From Mytilus galloprovincialis (taxonomy: Eukaryota; Mollusca; Bivalvia; Mytilida; Mytilidae), in the NCBI RefSeq assembly GCF_965363235.1, contig NC_134846.1, forward strand, positions 1,741,001 through 1,805,000: a stretch of 64,000 bases of DNA. The letters are read 5' to 3'. The position numbers and the translations under genes were made by a program. Within the stretch, counting starts at the first letter, position 1. Every line of letters begins with the position of its first letter. Shown piece after piece: positions 12,801 to 25,057 of this stretch. The notes under the pieces were generated by a model. It did not search any database, was not told the DNA's origin, and saw only the letters and a list, made by a program, of their open reading frames with translations.

Positions 12801-13620
12801 TTAAGAAGTATACATAACATATCGACAAAGGACGAATGGGAATATACGATCCAATGTCTCGTGTACTTTACGAACCCTTGAAAAACTTTTTGAGAGGTCC
12901 ATAAATGGCCTGTTGAAAGGCAACATTTGTGTCCTTATTCAATGATACCTCATTTTATCCAGTGGCAGTCCAAACTTCCCTGACGTAATTCCGGAGGGCC
13001 TCCTTCCAGGACCTACATGTAGTATCTGTTTCTACTTTGTGGGTCCAGAAATTGTTAAGTGTCAACTGTGAAACGTTTCAATTTTTTATTGATAACTATT
13101 AAGACATGATAGAAGAAACAAAGCAAATGTCTAAGGTTAGGTTGATGATTGATGCTTTGCTCAATTGCATAATTTACCGATGACACCAAAGGTAACAGGG
13201 AAATATAAATATGGTCCTTTTGGTCTTCTCCGAAATAAGTCAAAATTTGAATGAAATGCATATGGATGGGTATAGACTTTAATGTACTTAAAGTACCAGA
13301 ATTACCAATCATGTAGATTTTGGCATCACAGTAGAAAGACTGTAATGTTCGAGGAAACTAAGCATAATCTGTATACCTTAAAAATTAAACAAACAAAAAA
13401 AAACATAATCGAAGAAAGCATTTCCGTTAATATTAGGAAGTATCTCTTCATATTTATATTTTTACATTAAAGAAACTGTATTACTATTGACGGCTATAAG
13501 TTACATGCTCATTGTATACACATATTCTCTAGCCTTAATGTAACTCTATTGTAATCTATAACCCCCTTGGACCCGCCTCTGAGATTCAGGCCAAAAGCCT
13601 ATAATCCATTAATTGTTTTT
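12801..13620. other. Unassigned sequence
   Basis: No supported gene or clear repeat; moderate AT richness with short simple-sequence patches. Confidence 0.3.
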
Positions 13621-13621
13621 G

Positions 13622-13945
13622 ATTGCCGTCTACATCAAAAAGAAGATGTGATATTGAAACAACTCTTCGCAAGAGACCAGACGACACAAAAATGAACAAC
13701 TATAGGTCCCCGTACGTCCTTCAACAATGAACAAAGCCCATACCGCATAAGCAGCTAAAAAATCACACAGAAATGACAAATGTAAAACAATTCATAAGAG
13801 AAAACTAACAGCCTAATTTTGGCACAAAATAGTGAACACAAAAATATATATAACCACTGATTACAAGCTCCTGGCTTTAGACATGCACACACAGAATATG
13901 GCGGGATTAAACATGTTAGCGGGCACCTAACCCACCCCTAACCGT
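13622..13945 (+). repeat. Abundant repeat M
   Basis: A near full-length copy: the start (gatgtgatattgaaacaactc), caccaagagac-like segment, tataggtccccgtacg, cttcaacaatgaacaaagcc, cataccgcataagcagct, aatgacaaatgtaaaacaat, then the end ggcgggattaaacatgttag. The end also appears in reverse orientation at 42707 and 51288. Confidence 0.8.
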
Positions 13946-14689
13946 ACATTGACTGTCGTATGGTAAACATTGTCTAAAATGCTATCAAATTAGATATTCG
14001 GACGTGTGTATATGTATGCTTAGTCATATTTGCATCTGTCGAGTTAATGTATTTCTACCAATTCAACTTTCGTATGTACATAAGGATTTTTTTTTTTTAC
14101 ATGTACAAAATACCTCCAAGAGTGTTTCGACAATACAACGGATATTATGGGTTGCTGTCTGCATGTTATGGTTGTAAATTATTTATTTTTTAAACATGCA
14201 TATTGGTTATAATCATATCAAAGCATAATTTCATACACGCAAAATTCATTGACAAACGCAATATTGTGTCAACGAAGCGTACAGTATAAAAAGGTGTAAT
14301 GACAACGAAGTGTACACAACATGAAAATAAAGACACTTTAAAACGTGTATTTTTTTGCTTCTAGACACAACACAAACATACGACCTTTATAAGTTTGTTA
14401 ATTTTAACTATGAAATTTACAAAAATGTATGTTATAAAAACTATGAGGTACAAGAGACATTAAGTTTTGAATATTTAAAAATACCAAGCACGTTTTATCA
14501 TTGATATCGTCGTGCGTTGTTTGATGTTTGTATATAAAAATTCCTCATATTTGAAAAACCTTTTAGTAACTAATGAGTATTATGGCAAAGAATATATTGG
14601 AGCAAAATATCCGAAGAATAGATATTGGATTTTCTTTAAAAGTATCAATTTCTTACTGTCTGAACTCAGTGTTATACGATGTGTTCGAT

Positions 14690-14741
14690 TCGAACGCGTC
14701 AACGTCCGGTTTCATTTGTATCGGGGTTATACAGGGTGAGG
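14690..14741 (-). mobile_element. SINE end segment, reverse copy
   Basis: Almost identical, in reverse, to 11153-11205 of the SINE upstream (shared stretch around aacgtccggtttcatttg and gtatcggggttatac). The tRNA-like head is missing, so it is a truncated copy. Confidence 0.7.
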
Positions 14742-14994
14742 CTAATGCCGCTACATGGCAGCACTCGCACCCGCAAAGTGGAAAGGGATTAGTATAAGTT
14801 GCGATAACTAGTTTCCCAATCCACTATAAATAAATGTGTTTAAACTCATTAAACAGAGGAGTAACAGCACAACATGTGAACAAACTGGAAAAAAATCTGC
14901 TTGAAATAGCTTGGCTCAACAGGTGGGCAAGAAGCACAAAAAAAAAAAAAAAAAACAACTAAAAAGTGATAGATCCGATTAATTGTAGTTAATG

Positions 14995-15055
14995 AAAGAT
15001 GTGGTATGATTGCCAATTAATGAGACAGCTATACATTTGTAGTCCAGATATGAGG
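14995..15055 (+). repeat. Abundant repeat M, 5' fragment
   Basis: Contains agatgtggtatgattgccaa and taatgagacagct, the characteristic start of repeat M, then loses similarity. Confidence 0.6.
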
Positions 15056-15059
15056 CCGA

Positions 15060-15983
15060 TTTTTAAAACTGTTTCTGTGACTTCCTTTATTTAAAGTTTG
15101 ATAAGATGGATGCATTTAACATATAGACACAAAACTTTTGAAAGATTTAGTCGAATGACCAGCTTTATATAGCAGAATGTGAAGTTAAAATATAGTGCTT
15201 GATTTTTCGTAATTTATTGAAAGCTCCTGCATAAAGAAACAACTCGCCAAGAACAGCACGACTGGTTCCCATAGGAATGTATATTGGTTTTTTAACTAGT
15301 CATCCAAACATAACAAAATTAATATGCTGCCAATAACATATCAAGTATCTTGATGATTTCAGTTTTTTAAAAGTTAATTTCTTCACTGTTTCACGAGTTC
15401 TAGTGAATATATTTTTTTTTAGATAATATTTTTGTTTGCATAGAAACAAGACGACGGCTTTTACAATCCTTAATTTAAAAATGTCTAGTACAAATGCTTG
15501 CATTTAATCACCATGGTAACAGACGAGGACCGTCTGGTGTCACTGTTTTACCTGACGTGTTTAATATTCTTCTGGATATCCCTATATACAGAAGCTATCG
15601 TATATAAATGATATCTTTTCTTTCTAGAGGGGTGTCAAATATTAATTTACCTTTATATAAAACACAAAACGTAATTGCACCCTGTAGGGTTGACGACATG
15701 ATGGTAATATTTAAAATGAAAAAAAAAAAAACAATTAAAAAATAAAATGAAAAATGTTTATGACAAACATGCGTAATAAAATACACAGACAGTTAATGTC
15801 TACTTTCCGCAGGGCTTTGATTATTCATCAAATGTAGCAACAAATAAACTACAAAAGATCAAAGAAACAAGCTGTTTTTTTCTTTTCATTTTTTCTTATG
15901 TTTTGAATACATGTGTGACTTGATTACATCCCTTAGTACGTGTAGTAGATACCAGTAGCCAGCCGTAAGTAAATGAGCTAGGG
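15060..15983. other. Unassigned AT-rich sequence
   Basis: Nothing recognisable beyond short A and T runs. Confidence 0.3.
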
Positions 15984-16054
15984 AAGCTTCTTCATCTTAA
16001 TCGGTTAACGCACTGACTTGTAACACAGAGGTCCTGGGTTCGAGTCCCGAAGGT
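15984..16054 (+). tRNA. tRNA-like sequence or SINE head
   Basis: Has a box A-like cttaatcggttaacgc and a box B-like ggttcgagtcc at tRNA spacing. An anticodon-arm-like ctgacttgtaacacag would read TGT (Thr type). The acceptor stem pairs poorly, so a tRNA pseudogene or SINE head is more likely than a working tRNA. Confidence 0.45.
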
Positions 16055-16707
16055 AACAATGATGATTTCGTATGTTTAATCATGCTCTCCGGTTAAATCT
16101 GTATTGTTTTAAAATACTATAAGTAGATTTTATTTTTGGGACATACAATTGGTTCCCAAATCAGTCTTCATTAACAATCACTATGTCACCGATTATTATC
16201 ACTTAACTCTCGAATTTTTCCAAACCATAGAAGTTTTGTTTTACAATTGAATGAATTATTGATTGGTGTTTACTTAACGTCCAGTGGCAAATTTGTCATG
16301 CAAGTTCAGGACGAATTAAGTAACCATAATTGCAAAATGTATTTCCTTTTCCACAGGACGTCCTGGATAAAGGTTATAGAAAATTGGTTAGCCACTGGAA
16401 AATAAAGGCATTTTGGATGCTTTTGTTAATTACGCTATATATATATATATATATATTTGATTGTCTGTTTTCTTTATGGTTGAACTTCACATGAGTTTAA
16501 ATTTCAAATGCCAAAGTGTCAACATTTTGTCGATGGCTCAACTTTTTAGCATCTCCGCTCTTTATCTCTATGTTGGGCTATGCTTTATGCTCCATTGTGT
16601 CTTTCAGTTCCATCAATAAAAACTGAATCAATTGCGCAGTGGACTCGAAAAAAATTGAAATGCATAATTGAACTAAAAAATAAATGCAGCATGTCAGATT
16701 TTCATTA
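16055..16707. other. Unassigned sequence with an AT dinucleotide run
   Basis: AT-rich, with an (AT)n run near 16435-16456. No gene is supported. Confidence 0.3.
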
Positions 16708-17758
16708 ACAAGAGTGCACACACTGAAATGTCTCGCCTTCTTTACTAATCATTGATATTATGTTGATACTCCTAAATATAAAGCTTTATTAAGACTGTCA
16801 CATAAACTTAACATGAACCATGAAAATGAGGTCAAGGTCAGTTGAACCATATGCCAGGCAGACATGTACAGCTAACAATGCTTCCATACAACAAATATAG
16901 TTGACCTATTGCTTATAGTTTAAGAAAATAGACCAAAACACAAAAACTTAACACTGAGCAATGAACCGTGAAAACCAGGTCAAGGTCAAATAAAACCTGC
17001 ACGACTGACATAGATCCTAAAATATTCCCATACACCAAATATAGTTGACCTATGACATATGGTATTAGATAAAAAGACCAAAACTCAAAAACTTAACTTT
17101 GACCACTGAACCATGAAAATGAGGTCAAGGTCAGATGACATCTACCCGCTAGACATGTACACCTTACAATCATTCCATACAACAAATATAGTAAACCTAT
17201 TGCATAAAGTGAGAAAAACAGACCAAAACACAAAACTTAACTATAACCACTGAACCATGAAAATGAGGTCAAGGTCAGATGACACCTGCCAGTTGGACAT
17301 GTACACCTTACAGTCCTTCCATACACCGAATATACTAGACCTATTGCTTATAGTATCTGAGATATGGACTTGACCACCAAAACTTAACCTTGTTCACTGA
17401 TCCATGAAATGAGGTCGAGGTCAAGTGAAAACTGTCTGACGGGCATGAGAACCTTGAAAGGTACGCACATACTAAATATAGTTATCCTATTACTTACAGT
17501 AAGAGAGAATTTAACATTACAAAAAATCTGAACATTTTTTTCAAGTGGTCACTGAACCATGAAAATGAGGTCAAGGACAATGGACATGTGACTGACGGAA
17601 ACTTCGTAACATGAGGCATCTTTATACAAAATATGAAGCATCCAGGTCATCCACCTTCTAAATTATATAGCTTTTAAGAAGTGAGCTAACACCGCCGCCG
17701 CCGGATCACTATCCCTATGTCGAGCTTTCTGCAACAAAAGTTGCAGGCTCGACAAAAA
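16708..17758 (+). mobile_element. HL-1 dispersed element, copy 1
   Basis: Starts acaagagtgcacacactgaa. About five tandem modules of about 145 bases follow, each with an atgaggtcaaggtca-type core and a gacatgtacacctta-type segment, then a ccgccgccgccgg linker. A stem-loop (17719-17753) follows: GTCGAGC...CTGCAAC, loop AAAA, GTTGCAG.GCTCGAC, then AAAAA. The outer arm also partly matches tgtctcgcc near the start. The structure matches non-autonomous Helentron-type elements; no protein is encoded. Confidence 0.75.
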
Positions 17759-17924
17759 TCATAAAGGTCAAATGAGAGCAACCCAAAAACTATGTTTTAA
17801 TGGCTGCCAAAAGTTAAAACTATTTTTTAAAGTGCAACAAGATCACGGTATGTGTTGCAGACACAGTAAATGCACAATGTTTTTTTCTTTAAAAAGCCAC
17901 AGTACAATTCTTTTTCATTTTTTT

Positions 17925-18170
17925 TTCAACATTCTATTTCAACATTCAACACTAGTTTTTCAACATTCATATTCGTTTTACAAAATTTATTTTTTTTACA
18001 TTCTTTTTATGCAATTGTTTTTCTTCAAAATTTGATTTTAACATTCGACATTTGATTTCAACAATCAACATTTGTTTTCAACATCCAACATTCGTTTTCA
18101 GCATTCAAAATCGTTTTCAACACTTGATTTCAACATTCAACGTTTGTTTTCAGCATTCAACCTTCGTTTT
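17925..18170 (+). repeat. AACATTCG dispersed array, block 1
   Basis: Diverged tandem copies of ttttcaacattcaacattcg (about 18-20 bases) with variable T runs. Related blocks lie at 19266-19325, 19636-20075 and 20945-21150, and in reverse at 22237-22515. Confidence 0.85.
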
Positions 18171-18172
18171 AC

Positions 18173-19264
18173 AGGGGCGGATCCAGGATTTTGGAAAGGA
18201 GGGGGGTGGCGAATTTTTTAAAGATCGCCGAGCGGAGCGAGACGAAAATTTTTTGGGCCCTTTTTTGGGCTAAAAATATAAAATAAAGTAATATGCACTT
18301 TTTTTGAAAACCGTGCCTGGCGTGGGGCATATTTTGTAGTTGCTGTAAAGGTGTTTATAGGGTTGGACATTTTCGATGCTGTATTCTCCCTATTTTTTGT
18401 CTGTCATATAAAAAAACATTTCGGTCAGACATTAAAACCCCTGCCACAAAAAAATATGCCCGTTTTGTTCATCATGTTCATTTAATGCCATACAATTCTG
18501 TTGGAAATATTCATTTCTAATAGCAAAAAGGTGGACAAGATTTTTGTTTTCAATCCAGGCACGGCTAGAATTTTTCACAAAGGCCACACCCAGCAGGCAG
18601 GTTGCAGTCTGGTCTTGAAAAAAGTATTCCATATATCAGTTCGGCGAAACAGACATTCCGGTCAGACATTACGGCAAAAATCAGAGTCATTTTTTTTCTC
18701 TCAAAGATCATTAATCAGCTATGATATTTTAAAATAGGCTGGGGCGTTTGGGGTTTTTCGTAGTTAGATGCGAGAATTTCTCGTTGCATTGAAGACCTGT
18801 TGGTGACCTTCTGCTTTCGTCTGCTCTATGGTCGGGTAGTTGTCTCTTTTGCACATTCCCCATTTCCATTCTCAATTTTATCCTTTGCTGTGGAGTAAGA
18901 GTCTATAGAGTATTACTTTCTGTTTGGTGGTATAGTGAAATAGAAGTCAATACTTTGTTGCTATGAAGGTGTCATGATTGTCATCCTCACTCAGCCTAAG
19001 CATTGTGTTACTGTAATTTGACAGAACGACGCACTGGTCAACTCCACCGTAGCGAATCACGTGACTTTGATAATCAGTAAATTTCAGCAAAATATATCTT
19101 TCTAAGTAAAGAATTGTCACATAAAAATTAAATACTAGAGTACTAAGGTACACGGGAAAAATGGCAAAGTCTGATTAATCATTTTACCAAAAAAAAAAAG
19201 AAAAAAAGTCCGAGCAAAAGGGGGGTGTACGCCCTCTACGCCCCCTCTCTGGATCCGCCACTGG
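18173..19264 (+). mobile_element. DNA-transposon-derived element with CAGGGGCGGATCCAG ends
   Basis: The left end reads caggggcggatccagg; the right end reads ctggatccgccactg, its near-exact inverse. Both ends are flanked inside by G/C-rich tracts. The interior has no intact transposase and contains a copy of repeat N (about 18757-18890). Flanking gtttta and gttttg are only a rough match, so the target duplication is not certain. It sits inside the AACATTCG array. The hAT-like assignment rests on end shape only. Confidence 0.6.
18757..18890 (+). repeat. Dispersed repeat N
   Basis: Segment gcattgaagacctgttggtg, accttctgctttcg, ggtcgggtagttgtctcttt, gcacattccccatttccatt. It occurs again at 24205-24335 and, in reverse and diverged, around 63745-63820. 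Confidence 0.75.
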
Positions 19265-19265
19265 T

Positions 19266-19325
19266 TTTGGACATTCTTTATTTTTCAACAATTATCATTC
19301 GTTTTCAACATTCAACATTCGTTTA
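19266..19325 (+). repeat. AACATTCG dispersed array, block 2
   Basis: Short continuation of the ttcaacattcg array on the right side of the inserted 18173-19264 element. Confidence 0.75.
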
Positions 19326-19480
19326 TAATTTAATTTAGGATGTAACGCGTCTTCTGATTAGCTGATGTTATTTTGTTATGAGCCCATAGACATAATTTAG
19401 TCATGTGACCGTGACGTCATCAACGTTTTTTCATGGTTTTTTACGGTTTAAAATGGAATTTAGAATTAAAATATAAGAAA

Positions 19481-19621
19481 TGACTGTAATATTTTTTCTG
19501 TCTATTCGAAATAACATAAAAAATGTGGTGCACACTGTTAAATAACCCGCTACGCGCGTTATTCAATGTGCACCAAATTTTTTATGTTATTTCTTCATAG
19601 ACAGAAAAAATATTACAGTCA
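19481..19621. repeat. Short hairpin element with a GC-rich loop
   Basis: A nearly perfect inverted repeat of about 60 bases per arm: tgactgtaatattttttctg on the left and its inverse ending at 19621. The centre is the CG-rich cccgctacgcgcg. It has no coding capacity and looks like a MITE or foldback element. Confidence 0.85.
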
Positions 19622-19635
19622 TGATTCCTTAATTA

Positions 19636-20075
19636 ACATTCAACATTAGTTTTCAACATTCAAATTCGTTTTCAACATATTCAACCATGGTTTTTCAACA
19701 TTCAAATTCGTTTTTCAATATTCAACTTTAACATTCGTTTTCAACATTATTACAATTTTTTTATGCTATTTTTCTTCTTCAACATTAAACATTTGATTTT
19801 AACATTCAACATTGATTCAACATTCAATATCTGTTTTTAACATCCAACATCCGTTTTGGACATTCATTATTCATTTTTTTAACAATTATCATTCGTTTTC
19901 AACATTCAACATTTGTTTTTAACATTCAACATTTCAAATCAATTTTTGTTTCTTCATTTTTTTTCACTTTTGATTTTAAAATTGATTTCAACATTTAACA
20001 TTCAACATATAAATCATTTTTTATTCTCATTTTTTCACCTTTTTTTTACATTCGTTTTCAACATTCAACATTCGT
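19636..20075 (+). repeat. AACATTCG dispersed array, block 3
   Basis: The longest block: many ttttcaacattcaacatt units with variable spacing and T-rich fill. Confidence 0.85.
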
Positions 20076-20084
20076 TTTTATTTG

Positions 20085-20455
20085 TCTTTATTAATATTAC
20101 TTTTACTGTTGTCTGTTTTTAGAGATATTCTTTTGACGTAACTCTGTGCTTATATATCCCATCATACTTTGAACGAAAAATTATTTTATGATGTGACTCT
20201 GTACCTATGTATCTTGTCATACTTTGAATGACAAAATTATTTTATTCATTAATATTACTTTTACTGTTAACCAACTTTTTTTGTGATATACATTTTACGT
20301 GACTCTGTACTTATGTATCACGTCATACTTTGAACCACACTATTATTTTATTTATTATTAATACTTTAACTGCTAAGTCAGTGTTTGTTATATCTATTTT
20401 GCGTGACTGTATTTGTGCATCACGTCATACTTTGAACGACAAAATTATTTCATGT
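20085..20455 (+). repeat. Diverged tandem repeat (four units)
   Basis: The segment tgactctgtacttatgtatc followed by acgtcatactttgaacgac recurs at about 20135, 20197, 20303 and 20403. It is interleaved with tattaatattacttttactg. The units differ by substitutions and deletions. Confidence 0.75.
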
Positions 20456-20944
20456 CTACTTGTGCGAATTTCAAACGCGCAATTTTACACCAGTACCCAT
20501 ACCCTCCTTCCTTGATGGGTGCATTTTACATAGACAAATATAATCGTATAATATAATCAAATGAGGATGTTAATTTGATGTATGCCTTTTTGTGCTTCTT
20601 CGTTACATTTGTTGTTTTTATAGTGATTAAGATGATAACACAATGTTGACTGCTGTACCCCTATTTTTGACATTTTTACCTATTATGTCTGTTTGTTTTG
20701 TTCACGCATCGGTGACTATATAATGGAATTTGATGCGACTGTCATACAAGTGAGAGGTTTAGCTAGCTATAGAACCAGGTTTAATCCACCATTTTCTACA
20801 TTTGAAAATGCCTGTACCAAGTCAGGAATATGATAGTTCTTGTCCATTCGTTTTTGATGCGTTTTGTTATTTGATTTTGCCATGTGATTATGGACTTTCC
20901 GAATTGATTTTCCTCTGAGTTCAGTATTTTTGTGATTTTACTTT

Positions 20945-21150
20945 TTTCAACATTCAACATTCGTTTTCAACATTCAACATTCGTTTTCAACATTCAACAT
21001 TCGTTTTTACATTCAATATTCGTTTTTCAACAATCGATTTTAGCCTTCAACATTTGTTTTCAACATTCAACATTCGTTTTTAATATTCAACATTCTTTTT
21101 TTTTAATATTTGACATTCGTTTTCAAAATCAACAATAGATTTCAGCATTC
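20945..21150 (+). repeat. AACATTCG dispersed array, block 4
   Basis: Starts with three almost perfect ttcaacattcaacattcgtt units, then decays. Confidence 0.85.
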
Positions 21151-21784
21151 AAAAGTTATCTACGAATAGAGATGTTTTTAAGTGAAGCCAAACATGACGT
21201 TTATTATTTTTTTCTTTTTAACAATATGTTGTCATGTTGAATAAATGATGTTTGGTACCCGCATAACCATTAGTTTATATCATCTGTATGAATGTATTTA
21301 CAACATACACATTTGTTTGACTAAAATCAAAGACCAGGCCTTTCATTGCTTATTATACTGCAAAATGCAATGCTCTTTTTAATTCCTCGGGTGTAAAGTG
21401 CATGCAAGACGTGCTCACAAATCTAAATGATGATGGAATTTGATGCGACTGATTCGACAACGTTTGATGTGATTTAGCTTATGATTTTGACATATGATTA
21501 GGGACTTTCCGTTTTGAAATTTTCCTCGGAGTTCAGTATTTTTGTGATTTTACTTTTTATGATTAATGGCTGTTAAAAGTCTAGTGGTAAATTATACGAA
21601 TATTCAGGACGAGGACGTGTTAATGTTATATGAATATCAAACCTGCTTTGTACTAGACTGACACGCTTGTTCTGATTTTAATGGTATAGTTGAATGTATC
21701 TCCCTCATGCAAAGCTCTGATTCCTTCCATGGATTTGGCTTTACCTTTTTGACCTTTTGGATTATAGCTCTTTATCTTTTATAT

Positions 21785-21885
21785 AAGCTTTAGATTTCAA
21801 ATATTTTGGCCACCAGCATCACTGAAGAGACATGTATTGTCGAAATGCGCATCTGGTGCAAGAAAATTGGTACCGTTAATTTTAT
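21785..21885 (+). repeat. Dispersed repeat P
   Basis: Contains catcactgaagagacatgta and ttgtcgaaatgcgcatctgg, then ttggtaccgttaat. The same segment in reverse is at 25058-25235, with more flanking sequence. Confidence 0.75.
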
Positions 21886-22236
21886 TACAAGGTAACAGTC
21901 CCCTCCCTGGACACATTCTGATGACACCGAGCCAATCAGTATGCTCTAACATTTTAATCCCGTGTGCTTAAAAAAGCAGCAACAAATACCTATTTTAAAG
22001 TCTTTGGTTTGATCTGGTTTGAGTTCGAACCATTAACCTCGAGCATTTTAGCAGAACACACCACAGCGAGATCAACGAGGCTATTTTGCACAATTTCAGT
22101 ACCAAATCCTAGAATTCAAAAAATGAAGAATATAATTGTTATGATGACAACATCTTTAACCTTGTGAATAACGAGTTAAATAAGTCTTTCATTATTATCA
22201 CAAAGAGCATATGCATTCAAAGATGTTACACAGAAT

Positions 22237-22515
22237 GCTGAATGTTGAAAATGAATGTTTAAAAAAACCTGGAATGTTGAAATTGAATGTTAAACGGTTG
22301 AAAACGAATGTTAAATTTTGAAATCGAATGTTGAAAAACGAATGTTGAAAAACGAATGTTGAATGTTGGAAACAAACGTTGAATGTTGAAATCGAATGCT
22401 GAAAATAATTTAGAATGTTGAATGTTGAATATTGAAAACGAATGTTGAATGTTGAAATCGAATGTTGAAAAACGAATGTCGAATGTTGAAAACAAATGTT
22501 CAATTTTGAAATCAA
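22237..22515 (-). repeat. AACATTCG dispersed array, reverse block
   Basis: Units of cgaatgttgaatgttgaaaa, the reverse complement of the array at 17925-21150. The orientation flip suggests an inversion or an independent insertion. Confidence 0.85.
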
Positions 22516-22525
22516 AGGTTTTAAA

Positions 22526-23724
22526 ACAAGAGTGCATATGCTGAAATGTCTCGTCTTCTTTATTTATCATTGAAATTATGTTGATAATCCTTAATATAAA
22601 GCTTTATTACAACTGTCACATAAACTTAACATTAACCAAGACAAGAGTGCACATGCTGAAATGTCTCGCCTTCTATACTTATTGACATTATGTTGATAGT
22701 CCCAAGTATAAAGCTAAGCTTTATTACAACTGTCATATAAACTCAACATTAACCAAGATGACTAAACAAAGACCAATAAACCTTGAAAATGAGGTTAAGG
22801 TCAGATGAACCATGCCAGGCAGACATGTACAGCTAACAATGCTTCTATACAACATATATAGTTGACCCATTACTTATAGTTTAAAAAAATAGACCAAAAC
22901 ACAAAAACTTAACACTGTGCAATGAACCGTGAAAATGAGGTCACGGTCAAATAAAACCATGGCGACTGACATAAAGATCATAAAATATTTCCATACACCA
23001 AATATAGTTGACCTATGGCATACAGTATTAAATAAAAAGACTGAAACTCAAAAACTTAACTTTGACCACTGAACCATGTTAATGAGGTCAAGGTCACATG
23101 ACATCTGCCCGCTAGACATGTACACCTTACAATCATTCCATACAACAAATATAGTAGACCTATTGCATATAGTATGAGAAAAGAGACCAAAACACAAAAA
23201 TTTAACTATAACCACTGAACCATGAAAATGAGGTCAAGGTCAGATGACACCTGCCAGTTGGACATGTACACCTTACAGTCCTTCCATACACCGAATATAC
23301 TAGCCCTATTACTTATAGTATCTGAGATATGGACTTGACCACCAAAACTTAACCGTGTTCACTGATCCATGAAATGAGGTCGAGCTCAAGTGAAATTGTC
23401 TGACAGACACGAGGACCTTGCAAGGTACGCACATATCAAATATAGTTATCCTATTATTTATAATAAGAGAGAATTCAAAATTACAAAAAAATTGATATTT
23501 TTTTCAAGTGGTCACTGAAGCCTGAAAATGAGGTCAAGGACATTGGACATGTGACTGACGGAAACTTCGTAACATGAAGCATCTATATACAAAGTATGAA
23601 GCATCCAGGTCTTTCACCTTCTTAAATATAAAGCTTTTAAGAAGTGAGCTAACGTTGCCGCCGCCGCCGGATCACTATCCCTTTGTCGAGCTTTCTGCAA
23701 CAAAAGTTGCAGGCTCGACAAAAA
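22526..23724 (+). mobile_element. HL-1 dispersed element, copy 2, with a repeated 5' end
   Basis: Same order of modules and the same terminal stem-loop as copy 1 (stem-loop at about 23685-23719, then AAAAA). The first roughly 115 bases (acaagagtgcatatgctgaa...) are followed by a second start at 22641, so the 5' end is tandemly duplicated or one element inserted into another's start. Confidence 0.75.
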
Positions 23725-23994
23725 CCAGTTGTTGGCATGACACGGGTTATGTTCTTCTCATATATATTATGATGGTATGATACTAAACCCCTAACGGGAA
23801 GGATTGTGCCTGATGTTCATATGATGAAATCATAATCTTTCAGTCAGTTTAATTGAAGTCTGGAGCTGGCATGTTGTTATTTATGTATTATTGTCATTTT
23901 GTTTATTTTCTTTGGTTACATCTTCTGACATCAGACTCGGACTTCTCTTTTAAACTGAATTTTAATGTGCGTATTGTAATGCGTTTACTTTTCT

Positions 23995-24110
23995 ACATTG
24001 GCTAGAGGTATAGGGGGAGGGTTGAGATCTCACAAACATGTTTAACCCCGCCGCATTTTTGCGCCTGTCCCAAGTCAGGAGCCTCTGGCCTTTGTTAGTC
24101 TTGTATTATT
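23995..24110 (-). repeat. Abundant repeat M, reverse fragment
   Basis: Reads ggagggttgagatctcacaa, catgtttaaccccgccgca, tgtcccaagtcaggagcct: the reverse complement of the M end. The rest is missing. Confidence 0.7.
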
Positions 24111-24204
24111 TTAATTTTAGTTTCTTGTGTACAATTTGGAAATTAGTATAGCGTTCATTATCACTGAACTAGTATATATTTGTTTAGGGGCCAGCTGAAG
24201 GACG

Positions 24205-24335
24205 CCTCCGGGTGCGGGAATTTTTCGCTACATTGAAGACCTGTTGGTGACCTTCTGCTGTTGTGTTTTTTTCCATGGTCGGGTTGTTGTCTCTTTGGCA
24301 CATTCCCCATTTCCATTCTCAATTTTATTGATTTG
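24205..24335 (+). repeat. Dispersed repeat N
   Basis: A close copy of 18757-18890: acattgaagacctgttggtg, ccttctgctgttgtg, ggtcgggttgttgtctcttt, gcacattccccatttccatt. Confidence 0.75.
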
Positions 24336-25057
24336 TTTTTGGTAGGATTGAGTAAATATTTCAATCGTGGGTAGGTTATGTGTTTCTTTAGTACTATATA
24401 TCTACTCTAAGACAAACTGGAACAACACTTAAGAGGAGATTGCATTAACATCAACAAAATTTCCTAGGCGTTCGGTATTTTGGGGATTTAACTTTTTATA
24501 TGTTCTGTTATCGTTTACAAGTTTTCATCAAATTAACTTCAGCAGAAAACTAAACATTTGTCGACGACGCCGCCGGATAAGCAATACCTATGCATCACCT
24601 TCTGATACTTTCGTTGCACGCTAGACAAAAGTATACTTTCAGGAAACCATATATATTCTTTTAATTCATTTGGGATCGTTTCACAAAATCAGTGCAATAT
24701 GATGAATAGTAAAATAACAAAAATACTGAACTCCGTAGAAAAATTCAAAACGGCAAGTCCGTAATGAAATGGCAAAATTAAAGTGCAAACCCATCAAACG
24801 AAAGGATACCAACTGTCATGTTCCTTACTTGGTACCGGCATTTTCTTATGTAGAAATTAGTGTCCCATGTATATTGAATGTAACTTATAACACACAGGCA
24901 TAAATTTTGAAGTGTATTTTAGCAAACTATTTTTAGATGGACAGGTAAAATCGAGAAAATAAATCTTCTCTTTTTCTTAGCACCATTACAATGAATGAAC
25001 AAAAAATCAATTTATATTATAAAAAATCAAAAATGTTTTGGCTGTAATATAATAACA
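24336..25057. other. Unassigned sequence
   Basis: No supported gene. A short gccgccggataagca segment near 24570 resembles the linker of the HL families but lacks their ends. Confidence 0.3.

Noticed and set aside
15984..16054. Working tRNA-Thr gene
   Set aside because: Both internal promoter boxes are present but the acceptor stem does not pair well; listed only as tRNA-like.
22198..22570. Overlapping minus-strand frames rich in Phe, Ser, Asn and His
   Set aside because: Translation of the reversed AACATTCG array.
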